64,000 bases of DNA from Pseudomonas sp. AOB-7 (GCF_003696305.1 NZ_RFFK01000003.1:231887-295886); one strand, 5' to 3'; counted from the stretch's first letter, positions 20,670 to 29,501 are shown. Made by a program: numbers and translations. The notes: a model not told the origin generated them from the letters alone.

Positions 20670-20799
20670 GTCGCCCGGATGGCAGCCGGGCGACGGCCTG
20701 ACGCCGTAGGTTGGGTTGAGGCGCGCAGCGACGAAGCCCAACGGCTCATGGCATGCCGTTGCCGGTCGTTGGGCTGCGCTGCGCTCAGCCCAACCTGCG
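20670..20799. repeat. REP-like hairpin plus long inverted repeat between trpS and zapE
   Basis: First a 9-bp hairpin, GTCGCCCGG/CCGGGCGAC (20670-20694). Then two long arms: the left arm GTAGGTTGGGTTGAGGCG... (20706-20743) is repeated inverted as ...GCGCTCAGCCCAACCTGCG (20767-20799), around a GGCTCATGGCATGCCG centre. This 'GGTTGGGCTGAGCGCAGCGAAGCCCAAC' type of element occurs in many gamma-proteobacterial genomes. No coding sequence is seen. Confidence 0.65.
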
Positions 20800-20810
20800 A
20801 TTGCCAATCC

Positions 20811-20844
20811 ACGGGGGCGTCGCTAAAGTGACGCCCCCGTTTTT
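20811..20844 (+). terminator. Rho-independent terminator of trpS, just before zapE
   Basis: An 11-bp perfect stem, ACGGGGGCGTC/GACGCCCCCGT, with an 8-nt loop and TTTT. It ends only 20 nt before the zapE ATG, so the zapE promoter or ribosome-binding region must overlap or follow it. Confidence 0.8.
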
Positions 20845-20864
20845 ACTTGCCCGGCTAACGAATC

Positions 20865-21959
20865 ATGACTCCTTTCGAGCGCTATCAGGCCGACCTCCAG
20901 CGGCCCGACTTCTTCCATGATGCGGCCCAGGAAAACGCCGTGCGCCACCTGCAGCGGCTGTACGACGAGCTGGTCGCCGCCGACCAGGGCAAGGGCGGTC
21001 TGCTCGGCAAGCTGTTCGGCAAGAAGCCGCAGGGGCCGGTCAAGGGCATCTATTTCTGGGGTGGCGTCGGGCGCGGCAAGACCTACCTGGTCGATACCTT
21101 CTTCGACGCGCTGCCCTTCGAGCGGAAGATGCGCACCCACTTCCACCGCTTCATGAAGCGCGTGCACGAGGAGATGCGCACCCTCAAGGGAGAGAAGAAC
21201 CCGCTGACCATCATCGGCCGGCGCTTCGCCGACGAGGCGCGGGTGATCTGCTTCGACGAGTTCTTCGTCAGCGATATCACCGATGCGATGATCCTCGCCA
21301 CCCTGCTGGAGGAGCTGTTCAAGAACGGCGTATCCCTGGTGGCCACCTCCAACATCGTGCCGGACGGCCTGTACAAGGACGGCCTGCAGCGCGCGCGCTT
21401 CCTGCCGGCCATCGCCCTGCTCAAGCAGCACACCGACATCGTCAACGTCGACAGCGGCGTCGACTACCGCCTGCGCGCGCTGGAGCAGGCCGAGCTGTTC
21501 CACTTCCCGCTGGACGCCGAGGCCGAGATCAGCCTGGACAAGAGCTTCAGGAGCCTGCTGCCGGAGCACTGCTCGGTGCAGGAGCACGAGGCGCTGATGA
21601 TCGAGAACCGCCCCATAGTCGCGCGCAAGGTCGGCGACGACGTGGCCTGGTTCGAGTTCCGCGAGCTGTGCGACGGCCCGCGCAGCCAGAACGACTACAT
21701 CGAGCTGGGCAAGATCTTCCACGCGGTGATCCTGGCCAACGTCGAGCAGATGAGCACCGCCAAGGACGACATGGCGCGGCGCTTCATCAACCTGGTGGAC
21801 GAGTTCTACGACCGCAACGTCAAGCTGATCATCTCCGCCGAGGTGGAGCTGAAGGACCTGTACACCGGCGGCCGCCTGACCTTCGAGTTCCAGCGCACCC
21901 TCAGCCGTCTGCTGGAGATGCAGTCGCACGAATTCCTGTCGCGGCCGCACAAGCCCTGA
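20865..21959 (+). CDS. zapE: Cell division protein ZapE (AFG1-like ATPase)
   Basis: A 364-residue AAA+ ATPase. Walker A is GGVGRGKT (residues 66-73) and Walker B is VICFDEFFV (about 127-135). Further signatures are 'HFHRFMKRVHEEMRTLKG' and 'ATSNIVPDGLYKDGLQRARFLPAI', as in ZapE/AFG1. In E. coli ZapE associates with the Z ring and matters under low oxygen or heat. The start ATG has only a weak Shine-Dalgarno (GGCTAACGA). It is separated from trpS by repeats and a terminator, and ends in a 15-bp terminator hairpin shared with the convergent neighbour. Confidence 0.95.
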   Translation: MTPFERYQADLQRPDFFHDAAQENAVRHLQRLYDELVAADQGKGGLLGKLFGKKPQGPVKGIYFWGGVGRGKTYLVDTFFDALPFERKMRTHFHRFMKRVHEEMRTLKGEKNPLTIIGRRFADEARVICFDEFFVSDITDAMILATLLEELFKNGVSLVATSNIVPDGLYKDGLQRARFLPAIALLKQHTDIVNVDSGVDYRLRALEQAELFHFPLDAEAEISLDKSFRSLLPEHCSVQEHEALMIENRPIVARKVGDDVAWFEFRELCDGPRSQNDYIELGKIFHAVILANVEQMSTAKDDMARRFINLVDEFYDRNVKLIISAEVELKDLYTGGRLTFEFQRTLSRLLEMQSHEFLSRPHKP

Positions 21960-21972
21960 TGGCTTGCGCAGC

Positions 21973-22006
21973 ATGAAAAAGGCGACCGCAAGGTCGCCTT
22001 TTTCAT
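21973..22006. terminator. Bidirectional terminator between zapE and the convergent exported-protein gene
   Basis: A 15-bp perfect stem (ATGAAAAAGGCGACC with GGTCGCCTTTTTCAT) and GCAA tetraloop. T-runs on both strands allow it to serve both convergent genes. Confidence 0.92.
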
Positions 22007-22053
22007 ATTGGTTGGTGCGCGCGGCGATCCGGATGGGGGGCGCTGCCGGCGGC

Positions 22054-23016
22054 TCAGTGCTTCGCCAGCTTCTGCTGGTACTGGGCGAGCATCTTCTGCG
22101 CGTGGGCCACTTCCAGCGCCTCCATGGCGTTGATCGGCGTGATCGCCACGGCGCGCTCGAGGTGCTCGACGACCTTGTCGTGCTGGTCGTCGCCGTACAC
22201 GTAGGTCAGCGCGTTGGCGTATTCGTAATGGCCGATCGGCAGGTCGTCGCGGGCCTGGAAGCTGCGGCTGAAGTATTTTTCCATATTGTCCGCGCTGACC
22301 CCGTAGGTCATCTTGCCCACCAGCTTGCCCACCTTGCGGATCACCCCGGCCTCGTAGCCGCCGTACAGCGCCAGGGCGAAGGGCTGCTGCGGCTGCTTGG
22401 CCAGCAGCGCCTCGAGCTCGTCGGGGATCTGCGAGGTGTAACCGCGCTTGAGCACCACCGGCACCGACAGCTCCTCGCCCAGGCGCGCCTTGGCGTAGAC
22501 CCGGCCGAACTGGGCGACGGTGTCGGCCTGCACCAGTTCGCCGGCCTCGTCGGTGTAGGCGATCACTTCTTCCAGCAGGCGATGCTTCTCGGCCTGCTCC
22601 GGCACCAGGAACATGGCGTAGATCACCTGGGCGAACAGCGCCGGGATCTGCCCGCCGACGCCCAGGGCCAGGCCCTGCTCCTTGGCCTGGGCGAAGTCGC
22701 CGCGGAACATCAGGCGCCAGACCTCCTGCAGTTTCTGCGCATAGACCTCGGCCTCTTCCGGCTTGCCGGTGAAGCCGGTGCCAGCCGCCACGGTCCTCTC
22801 CAGCGCCTGCGGATGGCGGCTGGCCATGCTCACCACCCAGTCGGCGTCGGGGAAGGGGTAGTCGCCGAAGCCGCGGGTCAGCTGCGGCCAGGCCTGGCGC
22901 AGCTTGTCGCCGCTGTAGTCGTAGGCGCTCTGGTCGAGCGGGAAGGGCTTCCAGTTGTCGTCCGCCACGGCGGTGAGGCTGCAGGCGGCAAGCAGGGCGA
23001 TAAGGGTGCGGCGCAT
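22054..23016 (-). CDS. Exported helical-repeat protein of unknown function
   Basis: A 320-residue protein starting MRRTLIALLAACSLTAVADDNW. The leader can be read two ways: a lipoprotein signal (LAAC lipobox, Cys12, with a short hydrophobic core) or a type I signal cleaved at AVA-DD. I chose ATG 23016 because the leader then begins at the first residue; 17 further codons upstream are polar. The mature part looks alpha-helical, with TPR-like stretches such as 'RLLEEVIAYTDEAGELVQADTVAQFGRVYAKARL' and 'VVEHLERAVAITPINAMEALEVAHAQKMLAQYQQKLAKH' near the C-terminus. A homologous hypothetical protein sits at this position in P. aeruginosa. Function unknown. Confidence 0.8.
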   Translation of the reverse strand: MRRTLIALLAACSLTAVADDNWKPFPLDQSAYDYSGDKLRQAWPQLTRGFGDYPFPDADWVVSMASRHPQALERTVAAGTGFTGKPEEAEVYAQKLQEVWRLMFRGDFAQAKEQGLALGVGGQIPALFAQVIYAMFLVPEQAEKHRLLEEVIAYTDEAGELVQADTVAQFGRVYAKARLGEELSVPVVLKRGYTSQIPDELEALLAKQPQQPFALALYGGYEAGVIRKVGKLVGKMTYGVSADNMEKYFSRSFQARDDLPIGHYEYANALTYVYGDDQHDKVVEHLERAVAITPINAMEALEVAHAQKMLAQYQQKLAKH

Positions 23017-23100
23017 GGCGATGGACCTGTTGTTGTTATCAGTGTCCCGATCATAGGCTGGCGTCACCTGCGGCCAACCTAACCAAGGGTGGGTGGCTGT

Positions 23101-24102
23101 TCAGTGGCTGTCCTTGTGCTGGAACTGGCGGCGGTACTGATTCGGCGACAGCTCGGTGTGCTGGCGGAACAGTCGGGCGAAGAAGCTGGCGTCGTCGTAA
23201 CCGACCTCGTAGCTGATGGTCTTGATGCTCTTGCGGGTTGAGGACAGCAGGCTCTTGGCGGTTTCGATGCGCAGGCGCTGCAGGTAGTGCAGCGGCTTGT
23301 CGCCCGTCGCACCTTGGAACCGGCGCATGAAGTTGCGGATGCTCATGCCGTGCTCGCGGGCCACGTCCTCGAAACGGAACTTGTCGGCATAGTGCTCCTC
23401 CAGCCAGTGCTGGATCTGCAGCACGGTGACGTCCTGGTGCAGCTTCTGGCCGCCGAAGCCGATGCGCCCCGGGGTGTAGCTGCGCTGTACCTCGTAGAGA
23501 ATGTCGCGTGCCACGCCCTGGGCCACGCCGGCGCCGCAATAACGCTCGATCAGGTAGATATAGAGGTCGCAGGCCGAGGTGACGCCGCCGGCGCAGTACA
23601 GGTTGTCGGCATCGGACAGGTGCTTGTCCTGGTTGAGCAGCACCCTGGGGAAGCGCTCGGCGAACTCGCGGAAGAAACGCCAGTAGGTGGTCGCCTCCTT
23701 GCCGTCGAGCAGGCCGGCCTCGGCCATCCAGAACACCCCGCTGGCTTCGCCGCAGATCGCCGTGCCGGCCGCGTGCTGGCGTTTGAGCCAGTCCAGCACC
23801 TGCGGATAGCGGCGGCTGAGGGCGTCGAAGTCGTCCCAGAAGGCCGGCAGGATGATCACGTCGCAGGCCTCCAGGCCGCCGTCCACCGGCACCTGCACCT
23901 TGCTGAAGCTGTTCACCGGCAGGCCGTCCGGGCTGACCAGGTGGATCTCGAACGGTGGCTCATGGCCCAGGCCCTGCTGCTTGGCGTAACGGATGCCGGC
24001 CATATGGAAGAAGTCCTTGGCCTGCATCAGGGTGGAGGCGAATACGCCGTCGGTGGCGAGGATGCTGACGCGGCGCAGCGGGGCATTGGATTGGGTAGGC
24101 AT
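23101..24102 (-). CDS. GlxA family AraC-type transcriptional regulator
   Basis: A 333-residue regulator. The N-terminal DJ-1/PfpI-like domain (residues about 10-190) keeps the nucleophile-elbow cysteine (AICGEASGVFWMAEAG), and the C-terminal AraC-type double helix-turn-helix covers about 225-325 ('EDVAREHGMSIRNFMRRFQGATGDKPLHYLQRLRIETAKSLL', 'IKTISYEVGYDDASFFARLFRQHTELSPNQYRRQF'). Relatives include GbdR, CdhR and ArgR of Pseudomonas, which sense small nitrogen compounds; the effector here is unknown. It is divergent from the acyl-CoA dehydrogenase gene across 141 nt and may control it (inference). Confidence 0.93.
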   Translation of the reverse strand: MPTQSNAPLRRVSILATDGVFASTLMQAKDFFHMAGIRYAKQQGLGHEPPFEIHLVSPDGLPVNSFSKVQVPVDGGLEACDVIILPAFWDDFDALSRRYPQVLDWLKRQHAAGTAICGEASGVFWMAEAGLLDGKEATTYWRFFREFAERFPRVLLNQDKHLSDADNLYCAGGVTSACDLYIYLIERYCGAGVAQGVARDILYEVQRSYTPGRIGFGGQKLHQDVTVLQIQHWLEEHYADKFRFEDVAREHGMSIRNFMRRFQGATGDKPLHYLQRLRIETAKSLLSSTRKSIKTISYEVGYDDASFFARLFRQHTELSPNQYRRQFQHKDSH

Positions 24103-24243
24103 AGATATTGTTCTTTTTAGGGCTAAGCGGTCATGCGACGGCTGGATCGTCTTATTTTTTGGCGCTTGTGTCCAGTGTGACCAAGCGTTTGCTTGGCTAA
24201 AGTCGAGGCCACTTTCCCCAAGGTCTCAGACACAGGTAGCGCC

Positions 24244-25383
24244 ATGATCCCCAGAACGATTTTCAGCTCCGACCATGAACTGTTCCGCGACAGCGTGCGC
24301 AAGTTCCTCGAGCAGGAAGCGGTGCCTTTTCATGCACAGTGGGAAAAGGACGGTCATGTCGACCGCGCGCTATGGAACAAGGCCGGCGAGGCCGGCATGC
24401 TCTGCTCGCACATCCCCGAGGAATACGGCGGCATGGCCGCGGACTTCCTCTACAGCGCCGTGGTGATCGAGGAGATCGGCCGCCTGGGCCTGACCGGCAT
24501 CGGCTTCTCCCTGCATTCGGACATAGTCGCGCCCTACATCCTGCATTACGGCAGCGAGGCGCAGAAGCAGCATTACCTGCCCAAGCTGGTCAGCGGCGAG
24601 CTGGTCACCGCCATCGCCATGACCGAGCCGGGCGCCGGCTCCGACCTGCAGGGGGTGAAGACCACCGCGGTGCTGGACGGCGACGAGTACGTGATCAACG
24701 GCTCGAAGACCTTTATCACCAACGGCTGGCTGGCCGACCTGGTCATCGTGGTGGCCAAGACCGATCCCAAGGCCGGGGCCAAGGGCACCAGTCTGTTCCT
24801 GGTGGAGGCGGGTACGCCGGGCTTCGCCAAGGGCAAGCGCCTGGAGAAGGTGGGCATGAAGGCGCAGGACACCTCCGAGCTGTTCTTCCAGGACGTGCGC
24901 GTCCCCAAGGAAAACCTGCTGGGTCAGGCCGGCATGGGCTTCGCCTACCTGATGCAAGAGCTGCCGCAGGAGCGCCTGACCGTCGGCGTCGGCGCCCTGG
25001 CCTCGGCCGAGGCTGCGCTGCAGTGGACGCTGGACTACACCCGCGAGCGCAAGGCGTTCGGCAAGGCGGTGGCGGACTTCCAGAACACCCGCTTCAAGCT
25101 GGCCGAGATGGCCACCGAGATCCAGGTCGGCCGGGTGTTCGTCGACCGCTGCCTGGAGCTGCATCTGCAGGGCAAGCTCGACGTGCCCACCGCGGCGATG
25201 CTCAAGTACTGGGGCACCGACCTGCAGTGCAAGGTGCTCGACGAGTGCGTGCAGCTGCACGGTGGCTACGGCTACATGTGGGAATACCCGGTGGCGCGCG
25301 CCTGGGCCGACGCGCGGGTGCAGCGCATCTACGCCGGCACCAACGAGATCATGAAGGAAATCATCGCCCGCTCGCTGGTCTGA
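24244..25383 (+). CDS. Acyl-CoA dehydrogenase
   Basis: A 379-residue FAD-dependent acyl-CoA dehydrogenase. Signatures include 'AMTEPGAGSDLQGVKTTA' and 'GGYGYMWEYPVARAWADARVQRIYAGTNEIMKEIIARSL'. The position that holds the catalytic Glu in medium-chain enzymes (YEGT) is Ala here (YAGT). The long-chain/isovaleryl-type Glu in 'ASAEAALQWTLDYTRERKAFGK' is present, so it should be active with the alternative base. The start is ATG 24244 (MIPRTIFSSDHELFRDSVRKF); the frame extends upstream without family similarity. It is divergent from the GlxA-like regulator and probably acts in a specific fatty-acid or branched-chain degradation path, substrate unknown. Confidence 0.93.
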   Translation: MIPRTIFSSDHELFRDSVRKFLEQEAVPFHAQWEKDGHVDRALWNKAGEAGMLCSHIPEEYGGMAADFLYSAVVIEEIGRLGLTGIGFSLHSDIVAPYILHYGSEAQKQHYLPKLVSGELVTAIAMTEPGAGSDLQGVKTTAVLDGDEYVINGSKTFITNGWLADLVIVVAKTDPKAGAKGTSLFLVEAGTPGFAKGKRLEKVGMKAQDTSELFFQDVRVPKENLLGQAGMGFAYLMQELPQERLTVGVGALASAEAALQWTLDYTRERKAFGKAVADFQNTRFKLAEMATEIQVGRVFVDRCLELHLQGKLDVPTAAMLKYWGTDLQCKVLDECVQLHGGYGYMWEYPVARAWADARVQRIYAGTNEIMKEIIARSLV

Positions 25384-25398
25384 GTGCGGTGATGACAA

Positions 25399-25427
25399 GA
25401 AAAAGCCCGGCATTGCCGGGCTTTTTC
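25399..25427. terminator. Bidirectional terminator between acyl-CoA dehydrogenase and aldo/keto reductase
   Basis: GAAAAAGCCCGG/CCGGGCTTTTTC, a 12-bp perfect stem with a 5-nt loop and T-runs on both strands, between convergent genes. Confidence 0.92.
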
Positions 25428-25440
25428 GTTTGAGTCGGGA

Positions 25441-26328
25441 TCAGGGCGCCGGGTTGGGCTGCGCCTTATGGATCGCCTCGATGCCGGCCAGCACGTCCTC
25501 GGGGAGTCGCAGCTCGGCGCTGGCCAGGTTGCTGTCCAGTTGCGCCAGGCTGGTGGCGCCGATGATGTTGCTGGTGACGAAGGGCTGTGCGGTGACGAAG
25601 GCCAGGGCCATCTGCGCCGGATCCAGGCCGTGCGCGCGGGCCAGGGCGACGTAGCGCGAGCAGGCCACCTCCGCCAGGCCCACCTCGAAGCTGCGGTTGA
25701 GCAGGTTGTAGGGGTTCTGGATCGACACAGCACGCGGCCAGCCGCGGCTTTCGGCCAGTTGCAGGAATTTCATGGTGCCCCAGGGCGTTTCGTTGGACAG
25801 GCCGATGTGGCGGATCTTGCCGGCCTTGGCCTGCTCGTCGAGCACTTGCAGGGTTTCTTCCAGCGGCGTGAAGTCCGCTTCCTGATGCTGGTAGCCGAGC
25901 TGGCCGAAAAAGTTGGTCGGACGTTCCGGCCAGTGCAGCTGGTAGAGGTCGATCCAGTCGGTCTGCAGGCGTTTCAGGCTTGCGTCCAGCGCCGCGACTA
26001 TATGCGCGCGGTCGAATTTCAACTTGCCGCCGCGGATATGGCCGATGCCGTTGCCGGGGCCGGCGATCTTGCTCGCCAGAATCCAGTCGGCGCGGTCGCC
26101 CCGCTGCCTGAAGTAGCTGCCGATGATCTGTTCGGTGCGGCTGTAGGTCTCGGCGCGCGGCGGCACCGGGTACATCTCGGCGGTATCCATGAAATTGATG
26201 CCGCAGGCCTTGGCGCGCTCGATCTGGGCATGGCCTTCGGCCTCGCTGTTCTGTTCGCCCCAGGTCATGGTGCCCAGGCAGAGGGCGCTGACCCTGAGGT
26301 CGGTACGGCCCAGCTGACGGTATTCCAT
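25441..26328 (-). CDS. Tas-like aldo/keto reductase with an internal deletion
   Basis: A 295-residue NADP(H)-dependent aldo/keto reductase of the Tas branch. The catalytic tetrad is present: Asp48 and Tyr53 (DTAEMYP), Lys87 (ASKIAG), His132 (YQLHWPE). E. coli Tas is 346 residues as I remember it. The two align end to end except at 'NRSFEVGLAEVACSRYVALARAHGLDPAQ' (residues 211-239), where about 51 residues are missing, including the 'YSxLGFGxLTGKY' strand and the following cofactor-binding loop. The join lies near 25651-25665 and is in frame. The beta-barrel would lose its seventh strand, so the protein is probably inactive or misfolded. It is monocistronic. Confidence 0.85.
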   Translation of the reverse strand: MEYRQLGRTDLRVSALCLGTMTWGEQNSEAEGHAQIERAKACGINFMDTAEMYPVPPRAETYSRTEQIIGSYFRQRGDRADWILASKIAGPGNGIGHIRGGKLKFDRAHIVAALDASLKRLQTDWIDLYQLHWPERPTNFFGQLGYQHQEADFTPLEETLQVLDEQAKAGKIRHIGLSNETPWGTMKFLQLAESRGWPRAVSIQNPYNLLNRSFEVGLAEVACSRYVALARAHGLDPAQMALAFVTAQPFVTSNIIGATSLAQLDSNLASAELRLPEDVLAGIEAIHKAQPNPAP

Positions 26329-26607
26329 TGCTGACTCCTAGTTTCGACTGCAGGTGAGAGGGTGCATCAAAGCAGGTTGCTATTTTCGCTGCAATCGGCA
26401 TAATTCCGCGGCTCTCGACGCGGGAACGCCTAGCTCGCTGAAAGAGAAGGTGGGGATGCCTAGCCCGCCGAACACCCCGCCGTAGCGGACGCGCTGACCC
26501 GAGCCCCCGATAGCGTCTGTTTCCGGCCGTCTTTGACTTGTCAAAGCAAGCACTATTCAGTAAGATCCGCCGTCTTATTTTCAGGGCGGCCCCTGAGGCT
26601 ATAGCGA

Positions 26608-27036
26608 ATGAAGACTTTTACTGCAAAACCGGAAACTGTTAAGCGCGACTGGTACGTCGTCGACGCTGCAGGTCAGACCCTGGGTCGTCTGGCCACCGAA
26701 ATCGCCAGCCGTCTGCGCGGCAAGCACAAGCCCGAGTACACCCCGCACGTCGACACCGGCGATTACATCGTCGTGATCAACGCCGAGCAGGTGCGTGTCA
26801 CCGGTGCCAAGACCAGCGACAAGATGTACTACTCCCACTCCGGTTTCCCGGGCGGCATCAAGTCGATCAACTTCGAGAAGCTGATCGCTCGTGCTCCTGA
26901 GCGCGTGATCGAGACCGCGGTCAAAGGCATGCTGCCGAAGAACCCGCTGGGTCGCGACATGTACCGTAAGCTGAAGGTGTACAAGGGTGCCGTCCACCCG
27001 CACACCGCTCAGCAGCCCCAAGAACTGAAGATTTAA
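26608..27036 (+). CDS. rplM: 50S ribosomal protein L13
   Basis: A 142-residue large-subunit protein. The family signatures are '[27 protein letters not shown]' at the N-terminus, '[16 protein letters not shown]' and '[26 protein letters not shown]' at the C-terminus; length equals E. coli L13. TGAGGC lies upstream of the ATG. A possible promoter in the 279-nt upstream gap starts with TTGACT at 26533-26538, with no convincing -10 at the expected distance. In E. coli the operon is autoregulated by L13 through the mRNA leader; whether the leader here does this is not visible. rpsI follows after 14 nt. Confidence 0.98.
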   Translation: MKTFTAKPETVKRDWYVVDAAGQTLGRLATEIASRLRGKHKPEYTPHVDTGDYIVVINAEQVRVTGAKTSDKMYYSHSGFPGGIKSINFEKLIARAPERVIETAVKGMLPKNPLGRDMYRKLKVYKGAVHPHTAQQPQELKI

Positions 27037-27050
27037 CGGAATAGTTCATT

Positions 27051-27443
27051 ATGTCGGCGACTCAAAACTACGGCACTGGCCGTCGCAAGACCGCAACCGC
27101 GCGCGTATTCCTGCGTCCGGGCACCGGTAACATCTCCATCAACAACCGCAGCCTGGATACCTTCTTCGGCCGCGAGACCGCTCGCATGGTCGTGCGTCAG
27201 CCGCTGGAGCTGACCGAGACCACCGAGAAGTTCGACATCTACGTTACCGTTATCGGTGGCGGTGTCAGCGGCCAGGCCGGTGCCATCCGTCACGGCATCA
27301 CCCGCGCCCTGATCGAGTACGACGAGACCCTGCGCAGCCCGCTGCGCAAAGCTGGTTACGTCACTCGCGACGCCCGTGAAGTCGAGCGTAAGAAAGTCGG
27401 TCTGCGCAAGGCGCGTAAGCGTCCGCAGTACTCCAAGCGTTAA
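27051..27443 (+). CDS. rpsI: 30S ribosomal protein S9
   Basis: A 130-residue small-subunit protein with '[27 protein letters not shown]' at the N-terminus and the basic tail '[18 protein letters not shown]', whose terminal Lys-Arg reaches the P-site tRNA. It is the second gene of the rplM-rpsI operon and is closed by a terminator. Confidence 0.98.
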   Translation: MSATQNYGTGRRKTATARVFLRPGTGNISINNRSLDTFFGRETARMVVRQPLELTETTEKFDIYVTVIGGGVSGQAGAIRHGITRALIEYDETLRSPLRKAGYVTRDAREVERKKVGLRKARKRPQYSKR

Positions 27444-27463
27444 TTCGCTGGCGCTTTCGAAGA

Positions 27464-27496
27464 CGCCCAGTTTCCTTTCGGAACTGGGCGTTTTTT
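27464..27496 (+). terminator. Rho-independent terminator of rplM-rpsI
   Basis: CGCCCAGTT/AACTGGGCG stem, loop TCCTTTCGG, then six T residues, 20 nt after rpsI. Confidence 0.9.
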
Positions 27497-27696
27497 ATGG
27501 GCGAGACAAAACGCTGCGACAACGTGCCGCAGCCGCGCAAGCCGCGCGCGACAAGGCTTTCGCCGGCCTGTTCGGGGGTAATTACCTTGTCAGAAAAGGG
27601 GCTTTTCTTTACCATTTGGCGAATTTTTTGCGCGGCCCGATTTTTACTTAGTAGAGGCCTGAACAACAGGCCACAAAGCTGATGGGAGACGACTGA

Positions 27697-28290
27697 ATGA
27701 GCAATGACGGCGTGAATGCAGGCCGACGTCGCTTCCTGGTGGCAGCCACTTCCGTGGTGGGTGCTGCCGGAGCGGTAGGTGCTGCGACTCCGTTCGTGGG
27801 GTCATGGTTCCCCAGTGCCAAGGCCAAGGCGGCCGGGGCACCGGTGAAGGTGAACGTCAGCAAGATCGAGGCGGGTCAGCAGATGGTTGCTGAGTGGCGC
27901 GGTCAGCCGGTGTTCATCGTGCGCCGTACCGAGGAGATCCTGGCCAACCTGACCAAGATCGAAGGCGGCATGGCCGACCCCGAATCCGCTGCCTCGGTGC
28001 AGCCGGAGTACGTCGACAAGAAGACCCGTTCGATCAAGCCCGAGCTGCTGGTGCTGGTCGGCCTGTGCACCCACCTGGGCTGCGCACCGTCCTTCCGCCC
28101 GGAAGTGGCCCCGGCCGACCTCGGTCCGGATTGGGTCGGTGGCTATTTCTGCCCCTGCCACGGTTCGCGCTACGACCTCGCCGGCCGCGTCTACAAGGCT
28201 CAGCCCGCGCCGTTGAACCTGCCAGTGCCGCCGCACACCTACGAGACGGATGATGTGATCATCATCGGTGTGGACCAGGAGAACGCCTGA
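27697..28290 (+). CDS. petA: Ubiquinol-cytochrome c reductase, Rieske iron-sulfur subunit
   Basis: A 197-residue subunit of the cytochrome bc1 complex. It holds a twin-arginine-type N-terminus (GRRRFLVAATSVVGAAGAVG, residues 9-28) that also acts as the membrane anchor. The [2Fe-2S] ligands are Cys124 and His126 (CTHLGC, with disulfide Cys129) and Cys152/His155 (CPCHGS, with Cys154). It transfers electrons from ubiquinol to cytochrome c1 on the periplasmic side. The stop overlaps the petB start (TGATG), starting the compact petABC operon. The 253-nt upstream gap contains TTGTCA (27587) and a T-rich stretch that may be the promoter. Confidence 0.97.
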   Translation: MSNDGVNAGRRRFLVAATSVVGAAGAVGAATPFVGSWFPSAKAKAAGAPVKVNVSKIEAGQQMVAEWRGQPVFIVRRTEEILANLTKIEGGMADPESAASVQPEYVDKKTRSIKPELLVLVGLCTHLGCAPSFRPEVAPADLGPDWVGGYFCPCHGSRYDLAGRVYKAQPAPLNLPVPPHTYETDDVIIIGVDQENA

Positions 28291-29501
28291 TGAGCAAATT
28301 CATGGAATGGGTGGATGCGCGCTTCCCCGCCACCAAGATGTGGGAAGACCATCTGTCCAAGTACTACGCACCGAAGAACTTCAACTTCTTCTACTTCTTC
28401 GGCTCCCTGGCGCTGCTGGTGCTGGTCAACCAGATCGTCACCGGCATCTGGCTGACCATGAGCTTCGAGCCTTCGGCCGAGGGCGCCTTCGCCTCCGTCG
28501 AATACATCATGCGCGACGTCGAGTACGGCTGGATTCTGCGCTACCTGCACTCCACCGGCGCTTCGGCGTTCTTCGTGGTGGTCTACCTGCACATGTTCCG
28601 CGGTCTGCTCTACGGCTCCTACCAGAAGCCGCGCGAGCTGGTGTGGATCTTCGGCATGCTGATCTACCTGATGCTGATGGCCGAGGCCTTCATGGGCTAC
28701 CTGCTGCCCTGGGGCCAGATGTCCTACTGGGGCGCCCAGGTGATCATCTCGCTGTTCGGCGCCATCCCGGTGATCGGCGACGACCTGACTCAGTGGATTC
28801 GCGGTGACTACCTGATTTCCGGGATCACCCTGAACCGCTTCTTCGCCCTGCACGTGATCGCCCTGCCGATCGTGATTCTCGGCCTGGTGGTGCTGCACAT
28901 CCTGGCGCTGCACGAAGTTGGCTCGAACAACCCGGACGGCGTCGACATCAAGAAGAACAAGGACGAGAACGGTGTGCCGCTGGACGGCATCGCCTTCCAC
29001 CCTTACTACACCGTGAAAGATATCGTCGGCGTGGTGGTGTTCCTCTTCGTGTTCTGCTTCGTGGTGTTCTTCTTCCCGGAAATGGGCGGTTACTTCCTCG
29101 AGAAGCCGAACTTCGAAGCGGCCAACCCGTTCAAGACCCCCGAGCATATCGCCCCGGTGTGGTACTTCACCCCCTACTACGCGATCCTCCGCGCGGTGCC
29201 GGACAAGCTGCTCGGCGTAATCGCCATGGGCGCGGCCATCGCGGTGCTGTTCGTCCTGCCGTGGCTCGACCGTAGCCCGGTCAAGTCCATGCGCTACAAG
29301 GGCTGGCTGAGCAAGATCTGGCTGGTGATCTTCTGCATTTCCTTCGTCATCCTCGGCGTACTGGGCGTGCTGTCGCCGACTCCGGGTCGTACCCTGCTGT
29401 CGCAGGTGTGCACCTTCCTGTACTTCGCGTACTTCATCCTGATGCCGTTCTACACCAGGATGGAGAAGACCAAACCGGTTCCGGAAAGGGTGACTGGCTG
29501 A
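28290..29501 (+). CDS. petB: Cytochrome b subunit of the bc1 complex
   Basis: A 403-residue inner-membrane subunit with eight expected helices that carries hemes bL and bH and both quinone sites. Features seen are 'YLHSTGASAFFVVVYLHMFRGLLYGSY' and 'FALHVIALPIVILGLVVLHILALHEVGSNNPDG' (heme His pairs), and the Qo-site 'PEHIAPVWYFTPYYAILRAVP' containing the PEW-equivalent region (PVWYF). The length matches the Pseudomonas form. It is translationally coupled at both ends: ATG overlaps the petA stop and the stop overlaps the petC ATG. Confidence 0.97.
   Translation: MSKFMEWVDARFPATKMWEDHLSKYYAPKNFNFFYFFGSLALLVLVNQIVTGIWLTMSFEPSAEGAFASVEYIMRDVEYGWILRYLHSTGASAFFVVVYLHMFRGLLYGSYQKPRELVWIFGMLIYLMLMAEAFMGYLLPWGQMSYWGAQVIISLFGAIPVIGDDLTQWIRGDYLISGITLNRFFALHVIALPIVILGLVVLHILALHEVGSNNPDGVDIKKNKDENGVPLDGIAFHPYYTVKDIVGVVVFLFVFCFVVFFFPEMGGYFLEKPNFEAANPFKTPEHIAPVWYFTPYYAILRAVPDKLLGVIAMGAAIAVLFVLPWLDRSPVKSMRYKGWLSKIWLVIFCISFVILGVLGVLSPTPGRTLLSQVCTFLYFAYFILMPFYTRMEKTKPVPERVTG

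Noticed and set aside
25441..26328. A frameshift as the cause of the short aldo/keto reductase
   Set aside because: Both sides of the gap stay in one frame and match the family, so the change is a clean in-frame loss rather than a frameshift.
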